Positions 31,741-42,510 of a stretch of 64,000 bases of DNA are shown one piece after another (position 1 is the first letter of the stretch; each line of letters starts with the position of its first letter). The translations under genes were made by a program, and so were the position numbers. Under the pieces are notes generated by a model. The model ran no database searches, was not told where the DNA came from, and saw nothing but the letters and a program-made list of their open reading frames with translations. The DNA comes from an uncultured Sphingomonas sp. (GTDB taxonomy: Bacteria > Pseudomonadota > Alphaproteobacteria > Sphingomonadales > Sphingomonadaceae), in the NCBI GenBank assembly GCA_913775975.1, contig CAJYLQ010000002.1:1-64000 (forward strand), read 5' to 3'.

Positions 31741-33021
31741 ATGCACGACATCCGCCCGATCAGAGACAATCCCGAAGCCTTCGACGCAGGCCTTGCCCGG
31801 CGCGGATTGGCCGCGCAGGCCGCGGACCTGATCGCGATCGACGATCGCCGCCGCACGACCATCGCCGCCGCGCAGGCCGCGCAGACCCGCCGCAACGATC
31901 TGTCGAAGCAGATCGGCCAGGCCAAGGCGGTGAAGGATGAAGCGCGCGCCACCGCCCTGATGGCGGAGGTCGCCGAGCTGAAGGCGAAGCTGCCCGAGCT
32001 GGAAGAGGAAGAGCGCGCCGCTGGTGCCGAACTGGACGCCCGCCTCGCCGCCATCCCCAACCTGCCCGCCGCCGACGTGCCGGAGGGCGCGGACGAGAAC
32101 GACAATCGCCTGATCCACGAGCGCGGCGCGCGCACCGCCCTGCCCTTCGCCGCGCGCGAGCATGACGCGATCGGCCCGGCGCTGGGCATGGATTTCGACA
32201 CCGGCGTGCTGCTGGCGGGCGCGCGCTTCACGCTGCTGCGCGGCCAGATCGCCCGCCTGTCGCGCGCGCTCGGCCAGTTCATGCTCGACCGGCTGGTCAA
32301 CGAGCACGGCTTCGAGGAGGTCGCGCCGCCGCTGATGGTGCGCGACGAGGTCGCGTTCGGCACCGGCCAGCTGCCCAAGTTCGCGGAGGACCTGTTCCGC
32401 ACCACCGATGGCCGGTGGCTGATCTCCACCGCCGAAATGTCGCTGACCAACATGGTGCGGGAAGCGATCCTTCCCGAGGGCGAGCTGCCGCTCCGCGTCG
32501 CCGCGCTGACGCCGTGCTTCCGCTCGGAGGCGGGCGCGGCCGGCCGCGACACGCGCGGGCTGATCCGCCAGCACCAGTTCGACAAGGTGGAGATGGTGGC
32601 GATCACGACGCCCGACGCCTCCGATGCCGAGCACGAGCGGATGACGGCGTGTGCGGAGGGCGTTCTGGAGGCGCTGGGCCTGCCCTATCGCCGGATGCTG
32701 CTGTGCACGGGCGACATGGGTTTCTCCGCCGCGCGCACCTACGACCTTGAGGTCTGGCTGCCGGGCCAGGCGCGCTATCGCGAGATTTCCAGCTGCTCCA
32801 CCTGCACGGACTTCCAGGCGCGCCGGATGAACGCGCGCTACCGGCCGGAGGGGGAGAAGGCGACCCGCTTCGTCCATACGCTGAACGGCTCGGGCCTCGC
32901 GGTCGGGCGGACGCTGGTCGCGGTGGTGGAGAATTACCAGCAGGAGGACGGTGCCGTCGCCGTGCCCGACGTGCTGCTGCCCTATATGGGCGGGATCACC
33001 CGGCTGGAGCCGCGCCGCTGA
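31741..33021 (+). CDS. serS: Serine--tRNA ligase
   Basis: 426 aa; [66 protein letters not shown]. Confidence 0.98.
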   Translation: MHDIRPIRDNPEAFDAGLARRGLAAQAADLIAIDDRRRTTIAAAQAAQTRRNDLSKQIGQAKAVKDEARATALMAEVAELKAKLPELEEEERAAGAELDARLAAIPNLPAADVPEGADENDNRLIHERGARTALPFAAREHDAIGPALGMDFDTGVLLAGARFTLLRGQIARLSRALGQFMLDRLVNEHGFEEVAPPLMVRDEVAFGTGQLPKFAEDLFRTTDGRWLISTAEMSLTNMVREAILPEGELPLRVAALTPCFRSEAGAAGRDTRGLIRQHQFDKVEMVAITTPDASDAEHERMTACAEGVLEALGLPYRRMLLCTGDMGFSAARTYDLEVWLPGQARYREISSCSTCTDFQARRMNARYRPEGEKATRFVHTLNGSGLAVGRTLVAVVENYQQEDGAVAVPDVLLPYMGGITRLEPRR

Positions 33022-33785
33022 TGCGTATCCTCGTCACCAACGACGACGGCTATCACGCGCCGGGCCTGAAGGTCGCGGAGGCGATCGCCGCCGCCTTTTC
33101 GGACGATGTGTGGGTCGTCGCGCCCGCCGACGAACAGTCGGGCGCGGGCCATTCGCTCACCCTCACCCGCCCGCTGCGCGTCCGCCGCTTCGCCGAGAAG
33201 CGCTTCGCCGTCTCCGGCACGCCGACCGACGCGGTGATGATGGCGGTGGCGAAGCTGATGAAGGACAGTCCGCCCGACCTGATCCTGTCGGGCGTCAATC
33301 GCGGCGCGAATCTGGCGGAGGACGTGACCTATTCGGGCACCGTCTCCGCCGCGATGGAGGGCGCGCTGGCGAGCATCCGCGCCGTCGCGATGAGCCAGGT
33401 CTATGACAAGGAGGGGATGGGCGACGCCGTGCCCTTCGCCACCGCGCAGGCCTGGGGGGAGCGGGTGCTGCGCCCGCTGCTGGAATCGGATCTGGCGCCG
33501 CGCACATTGGTCAACGTGAACTTCCCCGCGCTACCCGCCGATGCGGTGAAAGGGGTTCGCGTCGTCGGGCAGGGTCTGCGCGACTATGGCCGGCTGAAGA
33601 TCGTCAGCAACACCGACCCACGCGGCTATGACTATCACTGGTTCGCGCTCGGGATCGTGGAGAAGGACGTGGCACCCGATACCGATCTGGCGGCGATCGC
33701 GGACGGCTATGTCGCGGTGACGCCGCTGCATCTCGATATGACCCATCACGCCGCGATCGCGGGGCTGCGCCAGGCCTTCCGGTGA
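33021..33785 (+). CDS. surE: 5'-nucleotidase SurE
   Basis: [65 protein letters not shown]. Confidence 0.98.
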   Translation: MRILVTNDDGYHAPGLKVAEAIAAAFSDDVWVVAPADEQSGAGHSLTLTRPLRVRRFAEKRFAVSGTPTDAVMMAVAKLMKDSPPDLILSGVNRGANLAEDVTYSGTVSAAMEGALASIRAVAMSQVYDKEGMGDAVPFATAQAWGERVLRPLLESDLAPRTLVNVNFPALPADAVKGVRVVGQGLRDYGRLKIVSNTDPRGYDYHWFALGIVEKDVAPDTDLAAIADGYVAVTPLHLDMTHHAAIAGLRQAFR

Positions 33786-34777
33786 GGCGACCGGCGGCTT
33801 CGGCGGCCCTGATGGCGCTGCTGACCGCCGCGGTCGCTCCCCCGACCTCGCTGCTGCCGGCCGCGCCACCCCCGGTCTGGGAAGCGCGCCCCGTCGAGCC
33901 CGACGCGCGGGTCGTGGAAGCCTCGACCCACCGAGTCGCTCCCGGCGAAGGCCTGCTCCAGATCGCGGCCAGGACGGGCGCCAGCGCGGAGGTGATCGCG
34001 CGGGCGAACGGCCTTGCCCGCCCCTATACGCTACGGATCGGGCAGGTGCTCAAGATCCCCGGCGGTCGCTATCACCTGGTCCGTGCCGGCCAGAGCGGCA
34101 TCGCCATCGCGCGGGCCTATGGCCTCGACTGGACGCGAATCGTCGAGGCGAACGCGCTGCCCGAACCCTATGTGCTGCGCGCCGGCCAGCGCATCCTGAT
34201 CCCCTGGCCCGCATCCGAGGGCACACGCAGCCGCGCCGCCGAGCGCGCCGCCGCCTTCCGCCTCGACATCGACGATATCGTCACCGGCGGCCAGCCCGCC
34301 CTGCCCGCCCGCGCGAAGGCACCGCCCCGGGTCGCGGCCCGGCCGGACCGCCCGCTTCCCGCCGCCGTCCCCGTCGTGCCGCCGTCGCGCCTGTCCGGTG
34401 CCGGCTTTATCTGGCCCGTCCGGGGCGCGGTGGTGAAGCGGTTCGGTCGCGGCCCCGCCGGCGATCGCAGCGACGGGATCAAGATCGCGGTGCCTCTCGG
34501 CACCCCCATCCGCGCGGCGGCGGACGGCGTCGTCGCCTATGCCGGCAGCGGTATCGCTGCGCTCGGCGGCCTCGTCATCATGCGCCATGGCAGCGGCTGG
34601 ACCAGCGTCTACGGCCATGCCGGCCGCCTGCTCGTCACGCGCGGGCAGACGGTGAAGCGCGGGCAGGTCATCGCCCTGTCCGGCGACACGGGCTTTGCCG
34701 ACCGGCCCGAACTGCATTTCGAACTGCGCAAGAACCGCGCCCCGGTCGATCCCGTCGGCCTGCTCCGCCGCGACTAG
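33782..34777 (+). CDS. LysM/M23-domain murein hydrolase-like lipoprotein or secreted protein (NlpD-like)
   Basis: Two LysM-like repeats (HRVAPGEGLLQIAARTGASAEVIARANGL; YHLVRAGQSGIAIARAYGLDWTRIVEANAL) and M23-like GVVAYAGSGIAALGGLVIMRHGSGWTSVYGHAGRLLVTRGQTVKRGQVIALSGDTGFADRPELHFELRKN. Confidence 0.9.
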   Translation: MRRPAASAALMALLTAAVAPPTSLLPAAPPPVWEARPVEPDARVVEASTHRVAPGEGLLQIAARTGASAEVIARANGLARPYTLRIGQVLKIPGGRYHLVRAGQSGIAIARAYGLDWTRIVEANALPEPYVLRAGQRILIPWPASEGTRSRAAERAAAFRLDIDDIVTGGQPALPARAKAPPRVAARPDRPLPAAVPVVPPSRLSGAGFIWPVRGAVVKRFGRGPAGDRSDGIKIAVPLGTPIRAAADGVVAYAGSGIAALGGLVIMRHGSGWTSVYGHAGRLLVTRGQTVKRGQVIALSGDTGFADRPELHFELRKNRAPVDPVGLLRRD

Positions 34778-34818
34778 CGACAGGTGACGAACGCCGTCCC
34801 GCTTGCTAACCGCGCCGC

Positions 34819-36042
34819 ATGACGCATCGGTCCGATCTCCTCACCGTCCTGCAAGAGCGGGGCTATGTCCACCAGATGACCGACGCGGCCGCGCTCGACG
34901 CGCTGGCGGCGACGCAGGTCGTGCCCGGCTATATCGGTTTCGACCCCACCGCCCCCTCGCTGCATGTCGGCAGCCTCGTCCAGATCATGCTGCTGCGCCG
35001 GTTGCAGCAGACCGGGCACAAGCCGATCGTCCTGATGGGCGGCGGCACCGGCAAGATCGGCGACCCCAGCTTCAAGGACGAGGCGCGCAAGCTGCTGGCG
35101 GCAGACGGGATCGCCATCAACGTCGCGTCGATCAAGCGGATCTTCGAACGCTTCCTGACCTTCGGCGATGGGCCGACCGACGCGATCATGCTGGACAATG
35201 CCGAATGGCTCGACCGGCTGGAATACATCCCCTTCCTGCGCGAGGTCGGGCAGCATTTCTCCGTCAACCGGATGCTGTCGTTCGATTCGGTGAAGCTGCG
35301 GCTCGATCGCGAGCAATCGCTCAGCTTCCTCGAATTCAACTACATGATCCTGCAGGGCTACGACTTCGTCGAGCTGTCGCGCCGGGCAGGGTGCCGCCTG
35401 CAGATGGGCGGCAGCGACCAGTGGGGAAACATCGTCAACGGCATCGAGCTGGCGCGCCGCATGGACGGCACCGAGGTGTTCGGCGTCACCACGCCGCTCA
35501 TAACGACGGCCGATGGCGGCAAGATGGGCAAGACGATGGCCGGCGCGGTCTGGCTGCACGAGGACCAGCTGCCGCACTTCGATTACTGGCAGTTCTGGCG
35601 CAACACCGACGACCGCGATGTCGGCCGGTTCCTGCGCCTCTTCACCGACCTGCCGCTGGATGAGATCGCCCGGCTCGAATCGCTGCCCGGCGCGGAGATC
35701 AACGAGGCGAAGAAGATTCTCGCCACCGAGGCGACCGCGATGTGCCGTGGCCGCGCCGCCGCCGAGGACGCCGCCGAAACCGCGCGCCGCACCTTCGAGG
35801 AGGGCGGCTCTGGCGAGGCGCTGCCGCAGATCGCGGCCGGTGCGGACGGGATCGGCGTGGTCGACGCGCTGATCGGCCTGGGCTTCGCCAAGTCGCGCGG
35901 CGAGGCCAGGCGCCTGATCGCGGGCGGCGGCGCCCGGCTCGACGGAGAAAAGGTGACGGACGAGGGGCTTACGCTGCGCCCCGCCGCGCAGCCGCTGCGG
36001 CTGTCGGCCGGCAAGAAGCTGCACGGGATCGTCACAAACTGA
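34819..36042 (+). CDS. tyrS: Tyrosine--tRNA ligase
   Basis: [56 protein letters not shown]-terminal S4 domain. Confidence 0.98.
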   Translation: MTHRSDLLTVLQERGYVHQMTDAAALDALAATQVVPGYIGFDPTAPSLHVGSLVQIMLLRRLQQTGHKPIVLMGGGTGKIGDPSFKDEARKLLAADGIAINVASIKRIFERFLTFGDGPTDAIMLDNAEWLDRLEYIPFLREVGQHFSVNRMLSFDSVKLRLDREQSLSFLEFNYMILQGYDFVELSRRAGCRLQMGGSDQWGNIVNGIELARRMDGTEVFGVTTPLITTADGGKMGKTMAGAVWLHEDQLPHFDYWQFWRNTDDRDVGRFLRLFTDLPLDEIARLESLPGAEINEAKKILATEATAMCRGRAAAEDAAETARRTFEEGGSGEALPQIAAGADGIGVVDALIGLGFAKSRGEARRLIAGGGARLDGEKVTDEGLTLRPAAQPLRLSAGKKLHGIVTN

Positions 36043-36093
36043 TGGCCGATGAATCCAAAGTCGTCATAACATATTGTAAAGCCTTGGCTTGAT

Positions 36094-36465
36094 ATGACGG
36101 AATGGCATCGCCGACTGCGCGTTGCGGGCAGGAGTGCGGTGAGAGGAATGGCGAGTTTTCAACCCGCGGCGATGGACGAACGGCGCGAGCCGCGGCTGCA
36201 GGTCCTGCACAGGACCCGCGCGGTCCACATCAACGGGCTGGAGCGGCCGATCGTGATCGTGAACGTCTCGTCCGGCGGCTTCATGGCGCGGGGTGACGGC
36301 GAATGGGCGCGCGGCGACCGGATCGGCGTGATCCTGCCGGCGATCGGGCTGGTCAAGGCGGACGTGCGCTGGGCGCTGGGCGGCCGAATCGGCTGCCAGC
36401 TGCTCCAGCCACTCGACTTCAAGACGTTCGAGGCGATGCTGGGCAAGATGGTCCGCGTCGCCTGA
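36094..36465 (+). CDS. PilZ domain protein (start may be 36148)
   Basis: DERREPR (RxxxR) and NVSSGG (NxSxxG) motifs. Confidence 0.8.
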   Translation: MTEWHRRLRVAGRSAVRGMASFQPAAMDERREPRLQVLHRTRAVHINGLERPIVIVNVSSGGFMARGDGEWARGDRIGVILPAIGLVKADVRWALGGRIGCQLLQPLDFKTFEAMLGKMVRVA

Positions 36466-36469
36466 TCCG

Positions 36470-38518
36470 TCAGCCGGATCGCAGCATCGCGACCCCGGCA
36501 TCCCGTTCGAACAGATACAGCAGCACCCGCGCCGCCTGACCGCGCGGACTGGCTAGGCCGCCGTCGCGGTCGATCAGCAGCCGCGCATCGTCATGCGCGC
36601 AGGCGATCAGGTCCGCGATCATCTCCGGCGTCGCGAGGCGGAAGCCGACCTCGCCCGACTGGCGTGTTCCGAGCAGGTCGCCGCCGCCCCGCAGCCGCAG
36701 ATCCTCCTCCGCGATGCGGAAGCCGTCGTTCGATTCGCGCATCAGCGCAAGGCGCGCGCGCGACGTCTCGCTGAGCGCGCTGCCGCGCAGCAGCAGGCAT
36801 ACGGAGCGACCGCCACCCCGCCCCACCCGGCCGCGCAGCTGGTGGAGCTGGGCGAGGCCGAAGCGATCGGCATGTTCGATCACGATCAGCGTCGCGTTGG
36901 GCACATCGACGCCGACCTCGATCACCGTCGTCGCGACCAGCACGGACAGGGTGCCGGCGGAGAACGCCTCCATCACCGCGTCCTTCTCGGCGGGCTTCAT
37001 CCGGCCATGGACCAGCCCGACCTTGCCGGGGAAGCGCGACCCCAGCGCCGCCGCCCGCGCCTCCGCGGCGGCAAGGTCGGACGTCTCGCTCTCCTCGACC
37101 AGCGGGCAAACCCAATAGGCCTGGCCCCCGCCCTCGACATGCCGGCCGAGCGCCGCCACCACCTCGTCCAGCCGCTCGTCCGCGACGACGCGCGTCTCGA
37201 TCGGCTGGCGGCCGGGCGGCATCTCGTCGAGGCGGCTGACGTCCATCTCGCCATGGTTCGCCAGCGTCAGCGTGCGCGGGATCGGCGTCGCGGTCATCGC
37301 GAGCAGGTGCGGGCTCTTGCCCTTGTCCTGCAACATCATTCGCTGCGCGACGCCGAAGCGGTGCTGCTCGTCCACCACCACGAGCCCCAGGTCGCGATAG
37401 CGCACCGCCTCCTGAAAGATCGCGTGCGTGCCGATCAGGATATCGACGCTGCCGTCCGCGACCGCCATCAGCGTCGCCTCGCGCGCGCGGCCCTTGTCGC
37501 GGCCGGTCAGGATCGCGACCTCGACCGGCAGGCCGGACAGCGTTTTCCGCAGCGTCTCGTAATGCTGACGCGCCAGGATCTCGGTCGGCGCCAGCAGCGC
37601 GCCCTGCGCCCCCGCCTCCACTGCGATCAGCAGCGCCAGCGTCGCGACCAGTGTCTTGCCCGCACCGACATCGCCCTGCAGCAGCCGCAACATCGGTGAG
37701 GGTTGCGCCATGTCGCCCGCGATCTCGCCGATCGTCCGCGCCTGCGCCCCCGTCAGCTGGTATGGCAGCCGCAGCAGGTCGCGCAGCCGCCCGTCACCCT
37801 CCAGCGCCCGGCCGCGCCGCTTGCGCGTATCCGCCCGCACCAGCGCCATCGCCAGCTGGCTCGCCAGCACTTCGTCATAGGCCAGCCGCTCGCGCGCCTT
37901 CGCATCGGCGGGATCGTCATGGATGCGGGTCAGCGCCTCACGCCAGCCGGGCCAGTCGCGCTGCGCCTTCAGGCTGGGTTCGATCCATTCCGGCAGGTCC
38001 GGCGCGCGTCCCACCGCCTGCGCCGCCAGCGCCGCCAGCCGGCGAGAGGTCAGCCCTTCCGACAGCGGATAGATCGGCTCGCGCCCGCGAAACTCCTCGT
38101 CCGGCTCGGCCAGATCGGGGTGGACGATCTGCAGCTCCTGGCCATATTGGTCCAGCCGCCCCGACACGCGGCGCGGCTCGCCGATCGGCAGCAGCTTCTT
38201 CGCCCAGCCGGGATGCCCCCCGAAATAGACGAGGCTGACGATATTGCCGTGCGCGTCCGCCGCTTGCACCCGCGTCGGGCTGCGCCCGTTGCCGCTGCGA
38301 ATCTCGCGCGGGGTCAGGGTGATGGAGATGATCCGCCCGGCATCCGCCGCCATCAGCTCGTCGCGCGCCACCCGGTCGACCCAGCCGGTCGGCAAGTGAA
38401 AGGCGAGGTCGACCACGCGGCGCAGCCCCAGCCGGTCGAGCGGCTTGGCCAGCCCCGGCCCCACGCCCTTCAGCGCGGTGATCTCGGCGAACAGCGGATT
38501 GAGGATATCGGGGCGCAT
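36470..38518 (-). CDS. recG: ATP-dependent DNA helicase RecG
   Basis: LLQGDVGAGKTLVATLAL; VVVDEQHRFGVAQR; TATPIPRTLTLA; RGRVGRGGGRSVCLLL. Confidence 0.97.
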   Translation of the reverse strand: MRPDILNPLFAEITALKGVGPGLAKPLDRLGLRRVVDLAFHLPTGWVDRVARDELMAADAGRIISITLTPREIRSGNGRSPTRVQAADAHGNIVSLVYFGGHPGWAKKLLPIGEPRRVSGRLDQYGQELQIVHPDLAEPDEEFRGREPIYPLSEGLTSRRLAALAAQAVGRAPDLPEWIEPSLKAQRDWPGWREALTRIHDDPADAKARERLAYDEVLASQLAMALVRADTRKRRGRALEGDGRLRDLLRLPYQLTGAQARTIGEIAGDMAQPSPMLRLLQGDVGAGKTLVATLALLIAVEAGAQGALLAPTEILARQHYETLRKTLSGLPVEVAILTGRDKGRAREATLMAVADGSVDILIGTHAIFQEAVRYRDLGLVVVDEQHRFGVAQRMMLQDKGKSPHLLAMTATPIPRTLTLANHGEMDVSRLDEMPPGRQPIETRVVADERLDEVVAALGRHVEGGGQAYWVCPLVEESETSDLAAAEARAAALGSRFPGKVGLVHGRMKPAEKDAVMEAFSAGTLSVLVATTVIEVGVDVPNATLIVIEHADRFGLAQLHQLRGRVGRGGGRSVCLLLRGSALSETSRARLALMRESNDGFRIAEEDLRLRGGGDLLGTRQSGEVGFRLATPEMIADLIACAHDDARLLIDRDGGLASPRGQAARVLLYLFERDAGVAMLRSG

Positions 38519-38631
38519 GACTACATGCCCGCTATAGCCCAGCCGACGCGCGCCGCCAGCGGGCCCCCGCAAAGTATCACTTTGTGGGGTCCACGGCAGC
38601 GCTGCCGGTCTTTTCCCGTTGGAGCCGTCCC

Positions 38632-38898
38632 ATGGATCACGCCATTCGCATCAAACGCCTGCGCTTCCGCGCCTGGCATCGCGGCACGCGGGAGGCGGAC
38701 CTGATGATCGGCGGCTATTTCGATGCGCACCACGAACGCTGGTCGCCGGCCGAACTCGACTGGTTCGAGGCGCTGCTGGAGGAACAGGATGTCGACATCA
38801 TGGGCTGGGCGATCGGCTCCATCCCTTGCCCGCCGCACTGGGACGGGCCGATGATGCAGGGCATGCGCGCGCTGGATTTCGTGCAGAAGCCGGGGTGA
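38632..38898 (+). CDS. sdhE: FAD assembly factor SdhE (succinate dehydrogenase assembly)
   Basis: IRIKRLRFRAWHRGTREADLMIGGYFDAHHERWSPAELDWFEALLEEQDVDIMGWAIG. Confidence 0.95.
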   Translation: MDHAIRIKRLRFRAWHRGTREADLMIGGYFDAHHERWSPAELDWFEALLEEQDVDIMGWAIGSIPCPPHWDGPMMQGMRALDFVQKPG

Positions 38899-38924
38899 CA
38901 CTGGAACCGCGACCGTAGGGCGTT

Positions 38925-39003
38925 GTGGAGGGGCATCTCCCTCCCGATAGCGCGATACCCCTCCACCAGCTTCGCTGGTCCCCCTCCCCTCTCCGGGAGG
39001 ATC
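38925..39003. repeat. Intergenic palindromic (REP-like) element between sdhE and mfd
   Basis: GTGGAGGGG (38925-38933) pairs with CCCCTCCAC (38958-38966); adjacent ACCAGC-TTC-GCTGGT (38965-38979); CCTCCCG also pairs with CGGGAGG. Confidence 0.75.
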
Positions 39004-39014
39004 ATGGAAGTTTG

Positions 39015-42000
39015 ATGCCCGACCTGAAGACGATCCTCTCCGCCAAGACCCCGCTGACGCTAGCGGGCGTGCCGACCGGGTTCCAGCCCTCGCTGCTGGC
39101 GGACCTCGCCCGTGCGGCCGGACGCGTCGTGTTCATCGCACCCGACGACGCGGCGATGCGGGCGCTGGCCTCCACCGCCCCCTATTTCGCGCCCGAGCTG
39201 GACGTGGCGATGTTCCCGGCCTGGGACTGCCTGCCCTACGACCGCGCCTCGCCCTCGCTGCGCGTCATGGCGGACCGGATCGCGACGCTGCATCGCCTTC
39301 AGGCGAAGCGCGACGGACCGCAGCTGATCGTCACCACCGCCAACGCCGCGACGCAGCGCGTGCTGACGCCGTTCCGCATCCGCCAGCTCGTCGCGCGCCT
39401 CGCACCGGGCGAGCGGATCGGCCGCGACCGGCTGGCGGCGTTGCTGCAGGCGAACGGCTATGTCCGCACCGAGACGGTCCACGACCAGGGCGAATATGCC
39501 GTGCGCGGCGGCCTCGTCGACCTGTTTCCCAGCGGCGAGGCGCAGGGCCTGCGGCTCGACTTCTTCGGTGACGAGATCGAGAGCGTCCGCACCTTCGACC
39601 CCGCCGACCAGCGCACGACTGGCCGGATCGACGGCTTCACGCTGCTGCCCGCGTCCGAGGCGCTGCTGGACGAGGAACAGGTCAAGCGCTTCCGCACCCG
39701 CTACCGCGAGACGTTCGGCGCGACCGCAACCGGCGACCCGCTCTATCAGGCGGTGTCGGAGGGGCGGCGCCTCGCCGGCATGGAACACTGGCTGCCGCTG
39801 TTCGAGGAGAAGCTGGCGACGCTGTTCGACCATCTCGGCGAGGCGGTCGTCGTGCGGGATGCGGGCGTCGCCGCCGCCGCCGAAAGCCGGCTGGAGGCGA
39901 TCGCCGACTATTATGAGAACCGGAAGCGGGCGGAGGCCGCCCAGCCCGGCAGCTACCGCCCCCTGCCCGCCAAGGCGCTGTATCTCGACGACAAGGAATG
40001 GGCCGGCGCGCTCGACGCCGCCGTCGCGCATGTGACGACGGCGTTCCATGAGCCCGAATCGCCCCGCGTCCTCGATTTCGGCGTCGACGGCCCACGCGAT
40101 TTCGCCCCCGAGCGCGCCAATCAGGCCAATGTCTACGAGGCGGTCGCCGCGCATGTCGAAAAGCTGCGGCGCGAGGGGCGCAAGCCCATCCTCGCCAGCT
40201 ATTCCGCCGGCGCGCGCGAGCGTCTGTCGGGCCTGCTTGCCGATCACGGACTGAAGGGCGGCAAGGCGGCCGATACGTGGCAGGAGGCGCTGGGCATCGC
40301 CGATACCACCAAGAGCTTCGGCGTCGCGCTGGTCGTGCTGCCGCTGGATCATGGCTTCACCGCCCCCGGCGTCGCGGTGCTGACCGAGCAGGACATGCTG
40401 GGCGACCGGCTGATCCGCCGGACGAAGCGGCGCAAGTCCGCGGACGCCTTCCTCGCCGAACTCGCGACGCTGTCGCCCGGCGATCTCGTCGTCCATGCCG
40501 ATCACGGCATCGGCCGGTACGAGGGGCTGACCAGCATCCCGGTCGGCAAAAGCCCGCACGATTGCGTCGCGCTCTCCTATGCCGGCGGCGACAAGCTGTA
40601 CGTGCCGGTCGAAAATCTGGAGGTCCTGACCCGCTACGGCTCCGGCGAAGACGGCACCGGCCTCGACCGGCTCGGCGGCGAGGCGTGGCAGCGCCGCAAG
40701 GCCAAGATGAAGGAGCGCATCCGTGAGATCGCGGGTGAGCTGATCGCCGTCGCCGCCGAACGCGCGCTGCGGTCGGGCGAGGTCGCAGAACCGGACAGCG
40801 CCGGCTATCCCGCCTTCGTCGACCGCTTCCCCTATGAGGAAACCGAGGATCAGGACCGCGCGATCGGCGACGTGCTGGAGGATCTGTGCGCTGGCAAGCC
40901 AATGGACCGGCTGGTCGTCGGCGATGTCGGCTTCGGCAAGACCGAGGTCGCGCTACGTGCCGCCTTCGTCGCGGCGATGGCGGGGATGCAGGTGGCCGTC
41001 GTCTGCCCGACCACGCTGCTCGCCCGCCAGCATTACAACAATTTCGTCGCCCGGTTCGAGGGCTTCCCGATCAAGATCGGCCGGATGAGCCGCCTCGTCA
41101 CCGCGTCCGAGATGAAGGCGACCAAGGCGGGCGCCGCCGACGGCCAGCTCGATATCATCGTCGGCACCCACGCGGTGCTGGCAAAGGGCGTCGAGTTCAA
41201 GCGCCTCGGCCTCGTCATCGTTGATGAGGAACAGCGGTTCGGCGTCACGCACAAGGAACGGCTGAAGGCGCTGAAGGCCGACGTTCACATGCTCACCCTG
41301 ACCGCGACGCCGATCCCGCGCACGCTGCAGATGGCGATGAGCGGCCTGCGCGAGCTGTCGGTGATCCAGACGCCGCCGGTCGATCGCCTCGCGGTGCGCA
41401 CCTATGTCATGCCCTGGGACCCGGTGGTGCTGCGCGAGGCGCTGCTGCGCGAACATTATCGCGGCGGCCAGAGCTTCCTCGTCACCCCCCGCATCGCCGA
41501 CCTGCCCGATATCGAGGAATTCCTGCGCGCCGAGGTGCCCGAGATCCGCTACGTCATCGCGCACGGCCAGATGGCGCCGAGCGAGGTCGAGGAGCGGATG
41601 AGCGCCTTCTACGACCGGAAGTTCGAGGTGCTGGTATCGACCACCATCATCGAAAGCGGCCTCGACATCCCGTCCGCCAACACGATGATCGTCAACCGCG
41701 CCGACCGTTTCGGCCTCGCCCAGCTCTACCAGCTGCGCGGCCGCGTCGGCCGGTCGAAGACGCGCGCTTACGCCTATCTCGTCACGCCCCCCGAACGGCA
41801 GATGACGGAGGCCGCCGACAAGCGGCTGAAGGTGTTGAGCGACCTCGATTCGCTGGGCGCGGGCTTCCAGCTCGCCAGTCACGACCTCGACATTCGTGGC
41901 GCCGGCAACCTGTTGGGCGACGAACAGTCGGGCCATATCAAGGAGGTCGGCTACGAACTCTACCAATCGATGCTGGAAGAGGCGATCCTTGAGGCGAAGG

Positions 42001-42476
42001 CGGGCGGCGCGTTCCAGAAGCCGCGCGATTTTTCGCCGCAGATCACCGTCGATGCGCCGATCCTGATCCCCGACGATTACGTCCCCGACCTCGACCTGCG
42101 CATGGGCCTGTATCGCCGCCTGAACGAGCTGGAAAAGCGCGAGGAGGTGGAGGCGTTCGCCGCCGAGATGATCGACCGCTTCGGCCCCCTGCCCGACGCG
42201 ACCGAGAATCTCATCCGCGTCATCGAGATCAAGCTGAACGCGAAGCGCGCGTGCATCGCCAAGATGGACGTGGGCGTGCGAGGCGTGCTCGTCGCCTTCC
42301 ACGACGATACGCCGCCCAACGTTCCGGGCCTGCTCGCCTATGTCGAGCGGCTCAACGGCGTGGCGAAGCTGCGGCCGGATTCGAAGCTGGTCCTCCAGCG
42401 CGCCTGGCCCGATGCGAAAAGCCGCCTGCACGGCGCGCTGCAACTGTCGAAGGGGCTGGCCAAGGCGGTGGGCTGA
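39015..42476 (+). CDS. mfd: Transcription-repair coupling factor Mfd
   Basis: GDLVVHADHGIGRYEGL; VVGDVGFGKTEVALRAAF; IVDEEQRFGVTHKERLK; TATPIPRTLQMAMSGLRELSVI. Confidence 0.98.
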   Translation: MPDLKTILSAKTPLTLAGVPTGFQPSLLADLARAAGRVVFIAPDDAAMRALASTAPYFAPELDVAMFPAWDCLPYDRASPSLRVMADRIATLHRLQAKRDGPQLIVTTANAATQRVLTPFRIRQLVARLAPGERIGRDRLAALLQANGYVRTETVHDQGEYAVRGGLVDLFPSGEAQGLRLDFFGDEIESVRTFDPADQRTTGRIDGFTLLPASEALLDEEQVKRFRTRYRETFGATATGDPLYQAVSEGRRLAGMEHWLPLFEEKLATLFDHLGEAVVVRDAGVAAAAESRLEAIADYYENRKRAEAAQPGSYRPLPAKALYLDDKEWAGALDAAVAHVTTAFHEPESPRVLDFGVDGPRDFAPERANQANVYEAVAAHVEKLRREGRKPILASYSAGARERLSGLLADHGLKGGKAADTWQEALGIADTTKSFGVALVVLPLDHGFTAPGVAVLTEQDMLGDRLIRRTKRRKSADAFLAELATLSPGDLVVHADHGIGRYEGLTSIPVGKSPHDCVALSYAGGDKLYVPVENLEVLTRYGSGEDGTGLDRLGGEAWQRRKAKMKERIREIAGELIAVAAERALRSGEVAEPDSAGYPAFVDRFPYEETEDQDRAIGDVLEDLCAGKPMDRLVVGDVGFGKTEVALRAAFVAAMAGMQVAVVCPTTLLARQHYNNFVARFEGFPIKIGRMSRLVTASEMKATKAGAADGQLDIIVGTHAVLAKGVEFKRLGLVIVDEEQRFGVTHKERLKALKADVHMLTLTATPIPRTLQMAMSGLRELSVIQTPPVDRLAVRTYVMPWDPVVLREALLREHYRGGQSFLVTPRIADLPDIEEFLRAEVPEIRYVIAHGQMAPSEVEERMSAFYDRKFEVLVSTTIIESGLDIPSANTMIVNRADRFGLAQLYQLRGRVGRSKTRAYAYLVTPPERQMTEAADKRLKVLSDLDSLGAGFQLASHDLDIRGAGNLLGDEQSGHIKEVGYELYQSMLEEAILEAKAGGAFQKPRDFSPQITVDAPILIPDDYVPDLDLRMGLYRRLNELEKREEVEAFAAEMIDRFGPLPDATENLIRVIEIKLNAKRACIAKMDVGVRGVLVAFHDDTPPNVPGLLAYVERLNGVAKLRPDSKLVLQRAWPDAKSRLHGALQLSKGLAKAVG

Positions 42477-42510
42477 CCCCGCCGCCGTATCTCCGTCTGG
42501 CGGGGACGGC

